Origin: Acidobacteriota bacterium
GTDB taxonomy: Bacteria; Acidobacteriota; Thermoanaerobaculia; Thermoanaerobaculales; Sulfomarinibacteraceae
DNA length: 59,460 nt
Direction: 5' to 3'
Assembly (NCBI GenBank): GCA_024641545.1
Contig: JAHECW010000010.1
Span: 1-59,460, forward strand
Made by a program: the position numbers and the translations under genes. Positions 9,502 through 17,832 of the stretch are shown here, in pieces; positions within the stretch are counted from its first letter, which is position 1, and the number at the start of each line of letters is the position of its first letter. Below the pieces are notes generated by a model, which was given only the letters and a program-made list of their open reading frames with translations, had not been told where the DNA came from and did not search any database.

Positions 9502-10968
9502 TCAGTGATCCGTTCCCCGGTGCCTCACCATGAGTCGGAGCACCGCCCAGACCGTCAATCCCACGACCGATACCAGAACCGAGACCTTGACACTGGCGAT
9601 ATAGAACTCATCACTCGGCATCGAAATCACGGCGACGTTCAAGGGCAGGATCGCCGGCAGCGTCGAATTGATGCTTTGAACATTCCAATATCGCATGTGG
9701 GTGACGAGCTCGAAATAGGTTTGAATCAATCCACATATCGCCAAGAAATGTAAAGCTCGAATACCAGGCCACTTCCGAAAAGTGCGATCCAACCGAACGC
9801 TGGAAAAAATCAAAAGAGCCACCATCGGGAAAATCAAAAACCTGGATGGTACTCTCTCAACACTCGCGAGCGGTAGCGGTAGATTTCCAATCCAAGAAAA
9901 AAAGTGACTTGTAGCGAAAAGCGCCATCGCGAAATTCGGTAAATCGAAATCGGCAAATCGTGGTCCTAAATTTTCAGCGGTAAACGCACGATATATTCCA
10001 AAATAGATGATAAACATCAATCCTATAACACCAACAAAAACATCGAGATCCCACCAGTAAAGTGCCCCGGTCAATCCGCCGATCATATCGATCGACGGAT
10101 ACTTGATCATGGTGAATGCATCGAACATGTCGCGAATCGTCGGATATCCGGATTGAAAATAGAGGTCGTGTTCACGAAAACTGATGACCGCCGGGAAGAG
10201 GCGATAGAAATTCAGAATTCCCGTAGCAATAAAAGCCGATGCAATCACCCTGAGGTGTCTCGGCCGAAAAACGGCAAAGAGCGCCAAGTACAGCAAACAC
10301 TGGACAAAGAGATGAAGCGAACCTTGCATCATGATCAAGAACAGCACGATCGCCAGATCCAACGCGCCGGCAGAAGTCGAGTTTTCTCGCTCTGACATCT
10401 TGATCAATATGAGGAAGAACCAGGGAAGAAAAAAATACCCTCCCCACATCACATGACCTACAGCGAGATGTGAAGTGATGTAGCCGTTGAGCGTAAACAA
10501 ACCTGTAAAAAGACAAAAGGTAAATGACGACAGAGAGAAGTGCCGTTGAATCGCGAGACATCCGAAGAAACCGACTGTAAAGAGTATCAATATGTGGCAG
10601 AGAAAGAATATACCGAGATTCTGAGTAAATGACAGAATCAGAATCTGCGGAGACAGAACTGTCTCAGGAATCGCCAAAAATCTGTTTGTTCCATGGAAAG
10701 AGAGACTGATGTGATAAGGAATCGTTCCATCGGCAAGTGACTGTTGGATGATCGTATAAAATGCACGCTCTTTATACCAATCTCCAGCATCGAATGTCAT
10801 CTTTCCGAAGTTGCAAAACCGCGCCCATCTCAACAAACCAAACAGATATAGAGCGACCGCAGTGCAAAAGAAAATCGCCTTTTGTAATCGACTGTTTCCG
10901 TGTTCTTCAAAGAGCGAGAGAGCGACGGCTACGAATGGGTTTCTTCTTTTTCTTGTCGATCGATTCAT
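9502..10968 (-). CDS. Polytopic membrane protein of unknown function, low-GC
   Basis: This protein of about 488 residues has roughly ten or more hydrophobic segments. It has a basic N-terminus (MNRSTRKRRNP) and many aromatic residues in the loops. The topology resembles large GT-C-type glycosyltransferase or YfhO-like membrane proteins, but I see no firm catalytic motif and leave it unnamed. The start at 10968 has an AGAGAG purine run 5-10 bases upstream. Base composition is clearly AT-richer than both neighbours, with A/T-ending codons and runs such as AAAAAATC. This suggests recent acquisition. It lies 250 bases downstream of the histidine kinase on the same strand and is unlikely to be functionally linked to it. 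Confidence 0.65.
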   Translation of the reverse strand: MNRSTRKRRNPFVAVALSLFEEHGNSRLQKAIFFCTAVALYLFGLLRWARFCNFGKMTFDAGDWYKERAFYTIIQQSLADGTIPYHISLSFHGTNRFLAIPETVLSPQILILSFTQNLGIFFLCHILILFTVGFFGCLAIQRHFSLSSFTFCLFTGLFTLNGYITSHLAVGHVMWGGYFFLPWFFLILIKMSERENSTSAGALDLAIVLFLIMMQGSLHLFVQCLLYLALFAVFRPRHLRVIASAFIATGILNFYRLFPAVISFREHDLYFQSGYPTIRDMFDAFTMIKYPSIDMIGGLTGALYWWDLDVFVGVIGLMFIIYFGIYRAFTAENLGPRFADFDLPNFAMALFATSHFFSWIGNLPLPLASVERVPSRFLIFPMVALLIFSSVRLDRTFRKWPGIRALHFLAICGLIQTYFELVTHMRYWNVQSINSTLPAILPLNVAVISMPSDEFYIASVKVSVLVSVVGLTVWAVLRLMVRHRGTDH

Positions 10969-11218
10969 CGCGCTCTCTCTTCGATCGTACGGACCCGGTG
11001 GAGACGGATCATCGGCGGTCTCTTCAGGTTCGGAAATCAACAGCTTTCTCGCTGCGCCGTGCCACGAGTGTAACAAACCGTCGGCGCCGCACCCGCCCCT
11101 GCCGGCTTCTCGGCGGTGATCCGCGCGGCTGCCGGGCGCGAGAGGCCCCGCCCGGCGGCATCTCGAATTCGGGCACAGCGCCGGGGTGCGGTCGTCTCGC
11201 AATCCCTCCTTTCCCGCG

Positions 11219-12604
11219 TCACTTCGGGGGCAGCTTAACCGTGACCACGAAACCACCCTCGGGGTGGTTTTCGGCGCTGATGGTCCCGCCGTGCGCGCGG
11301 ACCGCTCCGGTGGCGATGGCGAGCCCGAGGCCGACCCCTCCGGTGCTGCGCTCCCGTGCCTCCTCGACCCGGAAGAATGGCTCGAAGATCCGTTCGATCT
11401 CGTCGTCGGGAACCCCCGGTCCGTGATCGTGAACCGTGACCTCGATCCCGTCTTCCACGGCCCGGCAGCCGACCTCGACGGCGGTCCCCGCCGGGGTGTA
11501 ATGAACGGCGTTGCGCACGATGTTGTCGAACGCGCTCCACAGCAGCTCCGGGCGGCCGTAAACGATCCCGGCGCCGGCACCATCGAGGCGAACCTCACGA
11601 TTTCCGGCCGCGGCCTCGAACCGGGCGTCGGACACCACGCCCTCGAGCAGGGGCCCGATCTCGACGTCCACCGACTCGCGCCCGTCGGAGCCGAGCTCGA
11701 TCCGCTCGAGGAGCAGCAACCGGGCGATGAGTGCGTCGAGGCGCGCCGCCTCGAGCTCGATCCGATTCAGGGCTCCGGCCGCGGCGTCGCCGGCGCGGGA
11801 CCGCGCCAGCTCGAGGGCCACCGCGAGCCGCGCCAACGGTGACCGCAGCTCGTGCGAGACATCTCTCAGCAACCGGTGCTGGGAGCCGACGAGGCTCTCG
11901 ATGCGCTCCGCCATGGCATCGAAGTCCCGCGCCAGCTCGCCGATCTCGTCTCTTCGTCCGGTGACCCGGCCCTCGACTCTCGCGCTCAGATCGCCGCCGC
12001 TCAGACGTCGGGTTGCGCTGCGCAGTGGGGCCACCGGTGAGCTGAGATAGCGGGCGAGCCAGAAGCTCAGACCGCCGACCACCAGAAAGAGCACGCCCAG
12101 GCGCCAGGCCAGCGCTTTCGGGTCGAGGAGGTGGACCAGCCGAGGAGGGCTGTGGTGGGCCGCCACCACCGCCAGAGCGCGGCCGCCGGGGTCGACAACC
12201 GGCCGAGCCACGAGATAGAGCATCCCCGAACGTTCGGAGATCTCCTCGCCCTCCGACAGCGCCCGATCGGCGACGTCGAGGACCTCCTGCGGCGCCTCGG
12301 CCCCGCGGAGCTCCCGCCCCGTCTCGTCGACGACAAAGACCCTGGCGGGCATCGGCGGGCCGCCGCCGGGTCCGGCGCCCCGGCCGCGGCCTCGTCCGCG
12401 CGGCATGCCGTCAACTCCAACCTTCTCGATGTGGTCGGCGGCCCTGTCGACCGACGACCGGGCCCAGTTCTCCGCGTCACGGTGCCAGTCCTCGAGTCCG
12501 GGCCGGGACCGGGTGAAGAACGGTGAGGTGACGACCAGCACCCCGGCCATGACCGCCATGGCCAACCAGAACCAGAGGAAGATCCGGAGAAAGAGGCTCC
12601 GCAT
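11219..12604 (-). CDS. Sensor histidine kinase, CpxA/EnvZ type
   Basis: This 461-residue membrane kinase has TM1 at residues 1-25 and a periplasmic sensor of about 145 residues containing a Gly/Arg-rich patch (RGRGRGAGPGGG). TM2 is near 172-195. The HAMP linker contains SPVAPLRSATRRLSGGDLSARV. The HisKA box is LLRDVSHELRSPLARL, with the phosphorylated His near 252. The HATPase domain shows N box (NIVRNAVHYTP), G1 (DHGPGVP), F box (IFEPFFRVEE) and G2 (GVGLGLAIATG). The ATG overlaps the response regulator stop (TGATG), so the two are translationally coupled. The nearby Spy/CpxP-like gene suggests it senses envelope or metal stress. Confidence 0.92.
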   Translation of the reverse strand: MRSLFLRIFLWFWLAMAVMAGVLVVTSPFFTRSRPGLEDWHRDAENWARSSVDRAADHIEKVGVDGMPRGRGRGRGAGPGGGPPMPARVFVVDETGRELRGAEAPQEVLDVADRALSEGEEISERSGMLYLVARPVVDPGGRALAVVAAHHSPPRLVHLLDPKALAWRLGVLFLVVGGLSFWLARYLSSPVAPLRSATRRLSGGDLSARVEGRVTGRRDEIGELARDFDAMAERIESLVGSQHRLLRDVSHELRSPLARLAVALELARSRAGDAAAGALNRIELEAARLDALIARLLLLERIELGSDGRESVDVEIGPLLEGVVSDARFEAAAGNREVRLDGAGAGIVYGRPELLWSAFDNIVRNAVHYTPAGTAVEVGCRAVEDGIEVTVHDHGPGVPDDEIERIFEPFFRVEEARERSTGGVGLGLAIATGAVRAHGGTISAENHPEGGFVVTVKLPPK

Positions 12605-13296
12605 CAGCGCCCCCCCGCCCGGCGGACATACTGATAACCGAGGCCGCGGACGGTCTTGATCCGCTCGTTACCCGCTTCGCTGGGACCGAGCTTGCGCCGC
12701 AGATTCGAGATGTGGACATCAAGGGACCGGTCGAATGCGCTCGCCCGACGGAAAAGCGCCGCCCGCGAGAGATCGTCCCGGCTGACGACGCTGCCCGCAG
12801 AACGAATCAGGGTCTCGAGCAGCGAAAACTCGACCCCGGTCAGGCTGATCTCCCGATCCGCGACGCGCACCGACCGGTTCCCGAGGTCGACGACGACATC
12901 GTCGGCACCGACCCGGTCGCGGGTCTCCGGCCCGGATGACGCCCGCCGGAGCACCGCCCGCATCCGCGCCGCCAGCTCACGCGGGTTGAACGGTTTCGCC
13001 AGGTAGTCGTCGGCGCCCATTTCGAGGCCGACGATGCGATCGACATCCTCGCCCCGGGCCGTGAGCATCAGTACCGGCACCGACGAGACCTCCCGGAGTT
13101 TGCGCAGGACCTCGAAGCCGGAGAGCCCGGGCAACATGACATCGAGGATGACGAGATCACGGCGCCCCTCCTGCGCCCGGCTCAGCCCGTCGGCGCCGTT
13201 GTGCGCCACCTCGACGCTGAAGCCCTCGCCGCCGAGGTACTCCGACACCAGCTCGCAGAGTTCGACATCGTCATCGATCAGCAGGATCTCGCTCAT
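12604..13296 (-). CDS. OmpR/CpxR-family response regulator
   Basis: This 230-residue transcription factor has a receiver domain at residues 1-118, with acidic pair D8/D9, phospho-acceptor D52 (VILDVMLPG), T79 (MLTARG) and K101 (LAKPF). A winged-helix DNA-binding domain occupies about residues 130-228 (ETLIRSAGSVVSRDDLSRAA and a recognition helix near SLDVHISNLRRKLG). It is the first gene of the pair with the kinase and is divergent from the Spy-like gene at 13462. The shared promoter region contains GCTTTC and GCTTCC as direct repeats 11 bases apart, a spacing typical of OmpR-family sites. Autoregulation and control of the Spy-like gene are likely by analogy with CpxAR. Confidence 0.93.
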   Translation of the reverse strand: MSEILLIDDDVELCELVSEYLGGEGFSVEVAHNGADGLSRAQEGRRDLVILDVMLPGLSGFEVLRKLREVSSVPVLMLTARGEDVDRIVGLEMGADDYLAKPFNPRELAARMRAVLRRASSGPETRDRVGADDVVVDLGNRSVRVADREISLTGVEFSLLETLIRSAGSVVSRDDLSRAALFRRASAFDRSLDVHISNLRRKLGPSEAGNERIKTVRGLGYQYVRRAGGR

Positions 13297-13461
13297 GCAC
13301 CGATCCTAACCCACAACCACGGCGGCGGCCGAGGCGGTTGATGTTTCTTAAGCTTTCAGCACGCTTCCAAAGACAAACCCGGTCAACACTGAAGACGCCG
13401 ATGGCGTAGATTCCGCAACAGGAAAACGCCGCACCGGCGGCTCAACAAACGGAGGCAGCCC

Positions 13462-14031
13462 ATGAAAGCAAGAACCATCATCCTGACCATCGCAGCCGCG
13501 GCCCTGGTGTCCGCGCCTGCGGTTCTCTTCGCCCAACAGGGGCCCGGCGGACCCGGCGGCGGAACCTGTGACGGCACCGGACCTCACGGCCCCGGAATGC
13601 CCGGCGGTCCCGGTGGCGACGGAGTCTTCGGCGGCGCGGGCGGATTCGGCGGGCCCGGACTGCTCGGGATCCTCGACCGCCTCGCCGACAGGCTCGAGCT
13701 CACCGCGGAGCAGCGGCAGCAGATCGAAACCATCGTCGACGCCCACCGCAACGCGACCCAGTCGCTGCGGGAGCAGGCCGCCGACGCCCGTGCGAGCTTC
13801 CACGAAAACCACGGCCCCGGTGATTTCAACGAGGTCGAATACCGCACCTTCTTCGAGGCCCAGGCCCGGATCCACCTCGAGGTCCAGCTCGACGGCGCCG
13901 CCGCCATGTCCCAGGCGTGGAATGTCCTGACCGCCGACCAGCAGAACGAGCTCCTCGACCTCATCGAGCTTTTCCATGACGGCCGCGGCGGTCCGCGTCA
14001 TGGCGGCGGCAAGAGGGTCGGTTCTCGCTAG
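13462..14031 (+). CDS. Spy/CpxP-like periplasmic LTxxQ protein
   Basis: This 189-residue protein has a signal peptide (residues 1-24, ending LFAQQ), a Gly/Pro-rich linker at about 25-70, and a helical domain. That domain carries the two LTxxQ hallmarks: LTAEQRQQIETIV near residue 76 and LTADQQNELLDLI near residue 157. Spy and CpxP are periplasmic chaperones or stress sensors that restrain CpxA-type kinases; related proteins bind metals. A strong GGAGG lies 7 bases before the ATG. The divergent CpxA/R-like pair next door makes a feedback module plausible. The Gly-rich linker and His/Arg-rich tail (GPRHGGGKR) are unusual for Spy. Confidence 0.85.
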   Translation: MKARTIILTIAAAALVSAPAVLFAQQGPGGPGGGTCDGTGPHGPGMPGGPGGDGVFGGAGGFGGPGLLGILDRLADRLELTAEQRQQIETIVDAHRNATQSLREQAADARASFHENHGPGDFNEVEYRTFFEAQARIHLEVQLDGAAAMSQAWNVLTADQQNELLDLIELFHDGRGGPRHGGGKRVGSR

Positions 14032-14078
14032 CCTGCTCCCATCCAGAAATTCTGGTGGGGACGGCGTCGTTCCCGATG

Positions 14079-14201
14079 CAGAAACGAGGGGTTTTCGTGC
14101 AAGGTCAAGGAAGATGAGGATTTACGCGGAGGCGTACTCCTGTACGCCGCACAAGGAAATCCGAAATCTGACGCCGAGATTGCCGAAAAGCGCCGTTTCT
14201 G
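14079..14201. repeat. Imperfect 123-bp palindromic intergenic element
   Basis: The outer arms CAGAAACGAGGGGTTTTCG (14079-14097) and CGAAAAGCGCCGTTTCTG (14184-14201) are near-perfect inverted copies. The centre is a second palindrome, GGCGTAC-TCCT-GTACGCC (14131-14148). The parts between also show partial complementarity (GTCAAGGAAGATGAGGATT against a reversed GTCAGATTTCGGATTT). The whole should fold into one long hairpin as RNA or single-stranded DNA. The GCGGAGGCGTAC core resembles fold-back elements I associate with Geobacter-like genomes, from memory only. No other copy was found in this window. Confidence 0.6.
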
Positions 14202-14251
14202 GACGGGAACCAGCCTGCACTTCGCCGGCTCTCACCGCAAGCAAGGAAAAG

Positions 14252-14278
14252 GCGGCCCCGTCACGGGGCCGCTGTTTT
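14252..14278 (+). terminator. Rho-independent terminator downstream of the Spy-like gene
   Basis: Stem GCGGCCCCG (14252-14260), loop TCA and stem CGGGGCCGC (14264-14272) are perfect, followed by TGTTTTC. AAAA precedes the left arm, so it may work from both sides. It lies 220 bases after the Spy-like stop. Confidence 0.7.
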
Positions 14279-14508
14279 CGCTCGGACCGCTCTCCACTGC
14301 CGCCGGACCCGGTCACGACGCCGGGCCGGGAGCGCCACGGCCCCCGGCATCGACCGCCCGCCTCCCCGCGCCTCTGACCGCGAAAAATCGGCGGCGCCCG
14401 AATCCCTTGAGATGCCGGTCCATCAGAGGTGGCTTGAACACCTTACAAATCTCAGAATAGAGAAACACCTGCACCAATCTGACGTAGAACACCGCCAGGG
14501 AGGAGTCG
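14279..14508. other. Leader region of the DUF5916 gene
   Basis: No gene is seen. An AT-richer stretch at 14434-14465 contains TTGAAC and, at 17-base spacing, ATAGAG, a weak promoter candidate about 45 bases before the GTG start. Confidence 0.3.
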
Positions 14509-16746
14509 GTGAAAACCCACGGCAATCGGTACGGCAGGAAGCGGTCTCGGGCAGTCGTTGTCTCCGCCGCGTTGATCTCGGTCGGATCGGGTCTCGCCGC
14601 GGCCGAGCCGTCGGTCCACACGATCCCCCGGATCGACGAACGGATGACCGTCGACGGCGTCCTCGACGAGGCGGCGTGGGCCTCGGCGTGGTCCATGACC
14701 CTCGACTACGAGGTCGAACCGGGCGAAAACACCCCGGCCCTCGCCGAGACCGAGGTTTTCGTCTACCACGATCAATCACGGCTCTATGTCGGCTTCCGCG
14801 CCCAGGATCCGAATCCAACGGCCATTCGCGCCCATCTTTCGGACCGTGACAACTTCGGCCCCGACGACGCCGTCGGGATCGTCCTCGACACCTTCAACGA
14901 CGAGCGCCGAAACTACCTTTTCATGCTCAACCCCATGGGGGTGCAGTTCGACACCATCGAAACCATGGACGGTCATACGCCATGGGACGGCATCTGGACG
15001 TCGGGTGCGACGATCACGGAGTCGGGATGGTCGGCCGAGTTCGAGATCCCCTTTTCGACCCTGAGGTTTCAACGCAGCGAGGGACCGCAGGTCTGGGGAT
15101 TCGACGCCGTTCGCCTGTACCCGCGCAACCTGTCTCACCAGATGGGCTCCTTCGCCCGCGATCGCAGCGACAACTGCTACCTCTGCCAGGCGCACAAGAT
15201 CGAGGGCTTTGCCGGCGTCTCACCCGGCCGCAACCTGGAGGTCGTACCGACGCTGACCGCGTCCCGCACCGACACCCGCAACGAGCTCCCCGACGGGCCG
15301 ATGGAAGCCGGCGACTCCGAATTCGACCTGGGCGCAACCCTGCGTTGGGGCTTCACCCCGAACCTCACCCTGAGCGCCACCCTGAACCCCGACTTCTCGC
15401 AGGTCGAGGCCGACGCGCTCCAGCTCAGCGTCAACCGGCCGTTCGCCATCTTCTATCCCGAGCTCCGGCCCTTCTTCATGGAGGGCGCCGACTTCTTCGA
15501 CACGACGATGAATACGGTCTACACCCGGATGATGCGGAACCCCGCCTGGGGCCTCAAGCTCACCGGCAAGGAGGGCGCCCACACCGTCGGCGTCTACGTC
15601 GTCGAGGATGACGCGACCAACATCATCATCCCGGGAAGCGACAGCTCCGCCTACACCTCGCTCGAGCAGTCGAACCTGGCCACCGTGCTGCGCTACAAGG
15701 TCGATGCGGGCAGCCGTTTCACCCTGGGGGCGCTGGTGACCGACCGCAAGGGCGAGGACTACCTCAACCGTGTCGCCGGCATCGACGGTGATCTGAGAGT
15801 GTCGCCGCGCGATCGGATCGTCGCCCAGATCCTCACCTCGAGCACGCGCTACCCGCAGCAGGTGGTCGACGACTTCGATCAGCCGTCCGGCACCTTTGAC
15901 GACTGGGCCGCCGAGGCGGTCTATGTGCACGACACCCGGACCTGGGAGTGGTGGGCGGCCTACTCAGCCGCCGGAGCCGACTTCCGCGCCGATCTCGGTT
16001 TCATGCCCCAGGTCGACTACCGGTACGGCGAGATCGGCGGCGGTTACACCTGGAACGCCACCGAGACGAGCTGGTACTCGCGGATGCAGCTCTTGACCAA
16101 GGTCGCTCACACTGTCGATCAGAGCGGCTTCCTGCTCTTTCACGAGGACGTGGTCCAGCTCACCGTCGAGGGTCCGCTGCAATCGCACTCGGTGATCCGG
16201 CCGAGCCGGGTCCGCGAGGGCTACAACGGTCAGGAGTTCGACTTCAACCGGGTGCGTCTGCACGTCTGCGCCAAACCAAACGGCCACAGCCATCTGTGGA
16301 TCAATCTCGAAGGCGGCGGCAAGGTCGACTACGACAACACCCGGGCGGGAGATTTCTTCAATATCGACCTCGGTGGGTGGTACCGCGTCGGCCGCCATTT
16401 CTACATCGAACCCGGGTACACGAGGGAGCGAATGGAGGTCGCCGAGGGCTGGCTCTACACGACCGCCATCGGCCAGCTCGAGGCCTCGTGGCAGTTCAAC
16501 CCGAGATGCTTCATCCGGGCGATCCTCCAGTACGTCGACAACGAATTCAATCCCGACCTCTACAGCGATGGGCGGGGGCCCGAGGACAAGAACCTCTTCG
16601 CCCAGTTGCTGTTCTCCTACAAGCTCAACCCGCGCACCGTGCTCTTTGTCGGCTACTCCGACAACTCGGCGGCGACGCGGGACTACGGCTTCACCAAGAC
16701 CGACCGGACGATCTTCGCCAAGATCGGGTATGCGTGGGTGCTGTAG
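14509..16746 (+). CDS. DUF5916 outer-membrane protein with CBM9-like N-terminus
   Basis: This 745-residue exported protein has a basic signal region at residues 1-32. The N-terminal carbohydrate-binding family 9-like domain runs from about 40 to 230 (RMTVDGVLDEAAWASA, VFVYHDQSRLYVGF, WSAEFEIPFSTLRF). The DUF5916 beta-strand-rich part follows and is probably a barrel in the outer membrane (LTLSATLNPDFSQVEADALQ, FYPELRPFFMEGADFF). It ends on an aromatic strand (IFAKIGYAWVL). These proteins are common in Acidobacteriota and Bacteroidota; their function is unknown, possibly binding or passage of a glycan. The start is GTG with AGGGAGGAG 5 bases upstream. Two cysteines in DNCYLCQ near residue 222 could form a disulphide. 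It is a single-gene unit. Confidence 0.85.
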   Translation: MKTHGNRYGRKRSRAVVVSAALISVGSGLAAAEPSVHTIPRIDERMTVDGVLDEAAWASAWSMTLDYEVEPGENTPALAETEVFVYHDQSRLYVGFRAQDPNPTAIRAHLSDRDNFGPDDAVGIVLDTFNDERRNYLFMLNPMGVQFDTIETMDGHTPWDGIWTSGATITESGWSAEFEIPFSTLRFQRSEGPQVWGFDAVRLYPRNLSHQMGSFARDRSDNCYLCQAHKIEGFAGVSPGRNLEVVPTLTASRTDTRNELPDGPMEAGDSEFDLGATLRWGFTPNLTLSATLNPDFSQVEADALQLSVNRPFAIFYPELRPFFMEGADFFDTTMNTVYTRMMRNPAWGLKLTGKEGAHTVGVYVVEDDATNIIIPGSDSSAYTSLEQSNLATVLRYKVDAGSRFTLGALVTDRKGEDYLNRVAGIDGDLRVSPRDRIVAQILTSSTRYPQQVVDDFDQPSGTFDDWAAEAVYVHDTRTWEWWAAYSAAGADFRADLGFMPQVDYRYGEIGGGYTWNATETSWYSRMQLLTKVAHTVDQSGFLLFHEDVVQLTVEGPLQSHSVIRPSRVREGYNGQEFDFNRVRLHVCAKPNGHSHLWINLEGGGKVDYDNTRAGDFFNIDLGGWYRVGRHFYIEPGYTRERMEVAEGWLYTTAIGQLEASWQFNPRCFIRAILQYVDNEFNPDLYSDGRGPEDKNLFAQLLFSYKLNPRTVLFVGYSDNSAATRDYGFTKTDRTIFAKIGYAWVL

Positions 16747-16766
16747 CAATTCGTCGGACGAATTGC
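16746..16766 (+). terminator. Hairpin directly after the DUF5916 stop
   Basis: GCAATTCGT-CGG-ACGAATTGC is a perfect 9-bp stem with a 3-base loop that starts at the stop codon. No T-run follows; a second GC palindrome (GGCGC...GCGCC) comes right after. It is a probable terminator or 3' stabilising hairpin. Confidence 0.5.
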
Positions 16767-17055
16767 GGTGGCGCTTGCTTCGCTCGCGCCAGTGAGCCCA
16801 GGCGGCCCGATCCCGATCCCGATCCCGATGAGATGTTCAGACAAAAACTGCCGGCACCCTCCATCGGGGTCCCCGGCTGGCTGGCACGAGCACTCAATTC
16901 AACTTTTGTCTCAGGAATTCACGGGGAAGGAGCGGAGCGATCTTCCACGGGGATTCCTGAGAGCTCCCGGTTCGCCTTCCGGACATGGATGTCATCCCGG
17001 CCGGTTTGGTGATGCTGATAGGCTATGCCCCTCAATAATGATGAGGGAGCACCAG
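16767..17055. other. Repeat-rich intergenic region before the GST gene
   Basis: It contains a short tandem run of CGATCC-type hexamers at about 16809-16833. A distant inverted pair (CAGACAAAAACT near 16839 and AACTTTTGTCTCAG near 16900) and the hairpin at 16910-16961 follow. No gene is supported. Confidence 0.45.
16910..16961. repeat. Inverted repeat upstream of the GST gene
   Basis: The outer arms CTCAGGAAT and ATTCCTGAG are perfect inverted copies; an inner GGAAG/CTTCC pair adds to the stem. It lies about 95 bases upstream of the GST start and may be part of a leader or of a larger decayed repeat. Confidence 0.45.
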
Positions 17056-17670
17056 ATGAAGTACTACTACCACCCCGGATCGCCGAACTGCCGCAAGGTG
17101 AGCGCCGTCATCGAGATGCTCGGCGTGGATGCGAAATACGAGTTCGTCGACCTGCCCAAGGGCAAGCAGGCGCAACCCGAGTTCCTGGCCGTCAACCCGA
17201 CCGGGATGGTGCCGGTCCTGGTGGACGGGAAGACCACCGTTCTCGAGTCCAACTGCATCCTCATCTATCTCGCCGAGAAGACCGGCTCCGATCTCTGGCC
17301 GGCGGACAGCCATCTCGAGATCCTGCGCTGGATGTTCTGGGAGCAGTCGCACTTCATGTACGCCACCGGGATGGTGTTTTTCCAGAAGCTCCTCAAACCG
17401 CTGCTCGGCCAACAGCCCGACGAGATTCGGGTCGACGAGGCGGTTGCCAAGTTCCGCCGCCACGCCCGCGCCCTGAATGATCACCTCAAGGGCCGCGAGT
17501 GGCTGGTCGGCGACGCCATGACCCTCGCCGATCTCGCCGTCGCGGCACAGCTGACCTATGCCCAGGCCACCGACCTGCCTATGGACGAGTTCCCCGAGAT
17601 CCAACGCTGGTATGCCGCCATCGAGGCCATCCCGGAGTGGCAGGCCACCCGCCCGGCGTTGGCAGGCTGA
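17056..17670 (+). CDS. Glutathione S-transferase family protein
   Basis: This 204-residue cytosolic protein has the two-part GST fold. The thioredoxin-like N-domain covers residues 1-78 (KYYYHPGSPNCRKVSAVIEMLG, then NPTGMVPVLVDG with the cis-Pro that contacts glutathione, and LESNCILIYLAEK). The helical C-domain covers about 88-204 (WLVGDAMTLADLAVAAQ with the conserved Asp cap). GSTs conjugate glutathione or reduce disulphides; the substrate cannot be read from sequence. The ATG at 17056 is preceded by GAGGGAG at 6-8 bases. Glutathione use in this organism is not otherwise shown here. Confidence 0.88.
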   Translation: MKYYYHPGSPNCRKVSAVIEMLGVDAKYEFVDLPKGKQAQPEFLAVNPTGMVPVLVDGKTTVLESNCILIYLAEKTGSDLWPADSHLEILRWMFWEQSHFMYATGMVFFQKLLKPLLGQQPDEIRVDEAVAKFRRHARALNDHLKGREWLVGDAMTLADLAVAAQLTYAQATDLPMDEFPEIQRWYAAIEAIPEWQATRPALAG

Positions 17671-17695
17671 TCGTTCCCGAGCTTCCCCAAGGTCC

Positions 17696-17826
17696 GTCGC
17701 AGAAACCACCAAGGCGCAAAGACACAAAGATGAACACGAAACCCATGAAGCGGTGCGGCCAACGGCCGCACCGCTTCATGGGTCCATGGTGATTCCTCTG
17801 TGCCTTCGAGCCTCGGTGGTTGCGAC
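17696..17826. mobile_element. MITE-like element with nested perfect hairpin
   Basis: Terminal inverted repeats of about 35 bases flank this 131-bp element. The left end reads GTCGCAGAAACCACCAAGGC and continues GCAAAGACACAAAG. The right end, reversed, reads GTCGCAACCACCGAGGCTCG and continues AAGGCACAGAG. The AACCACCAAGGC...AAAGACACAAAG motif is a familiar non-autonomous repeat in many anaerobe genomes (from memory). Inside it lies a perfect 20-bp stem (17741-17760 and 17764-17783) with a 3-base loop. It sits between the convergent GST and hydroxyacyl-CoA dehydrogenase genes and probably also ends their transcripts. Confidence 0.65.
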
Positions 17827-17832
17827 GTCAGA

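Noticed and set aside
16809-16833. Short run of CGATCC-type hexamers, considered as a CRISPR or phase-variable repeat
   Set aside because: Too short, no spacers, and not within a gene.
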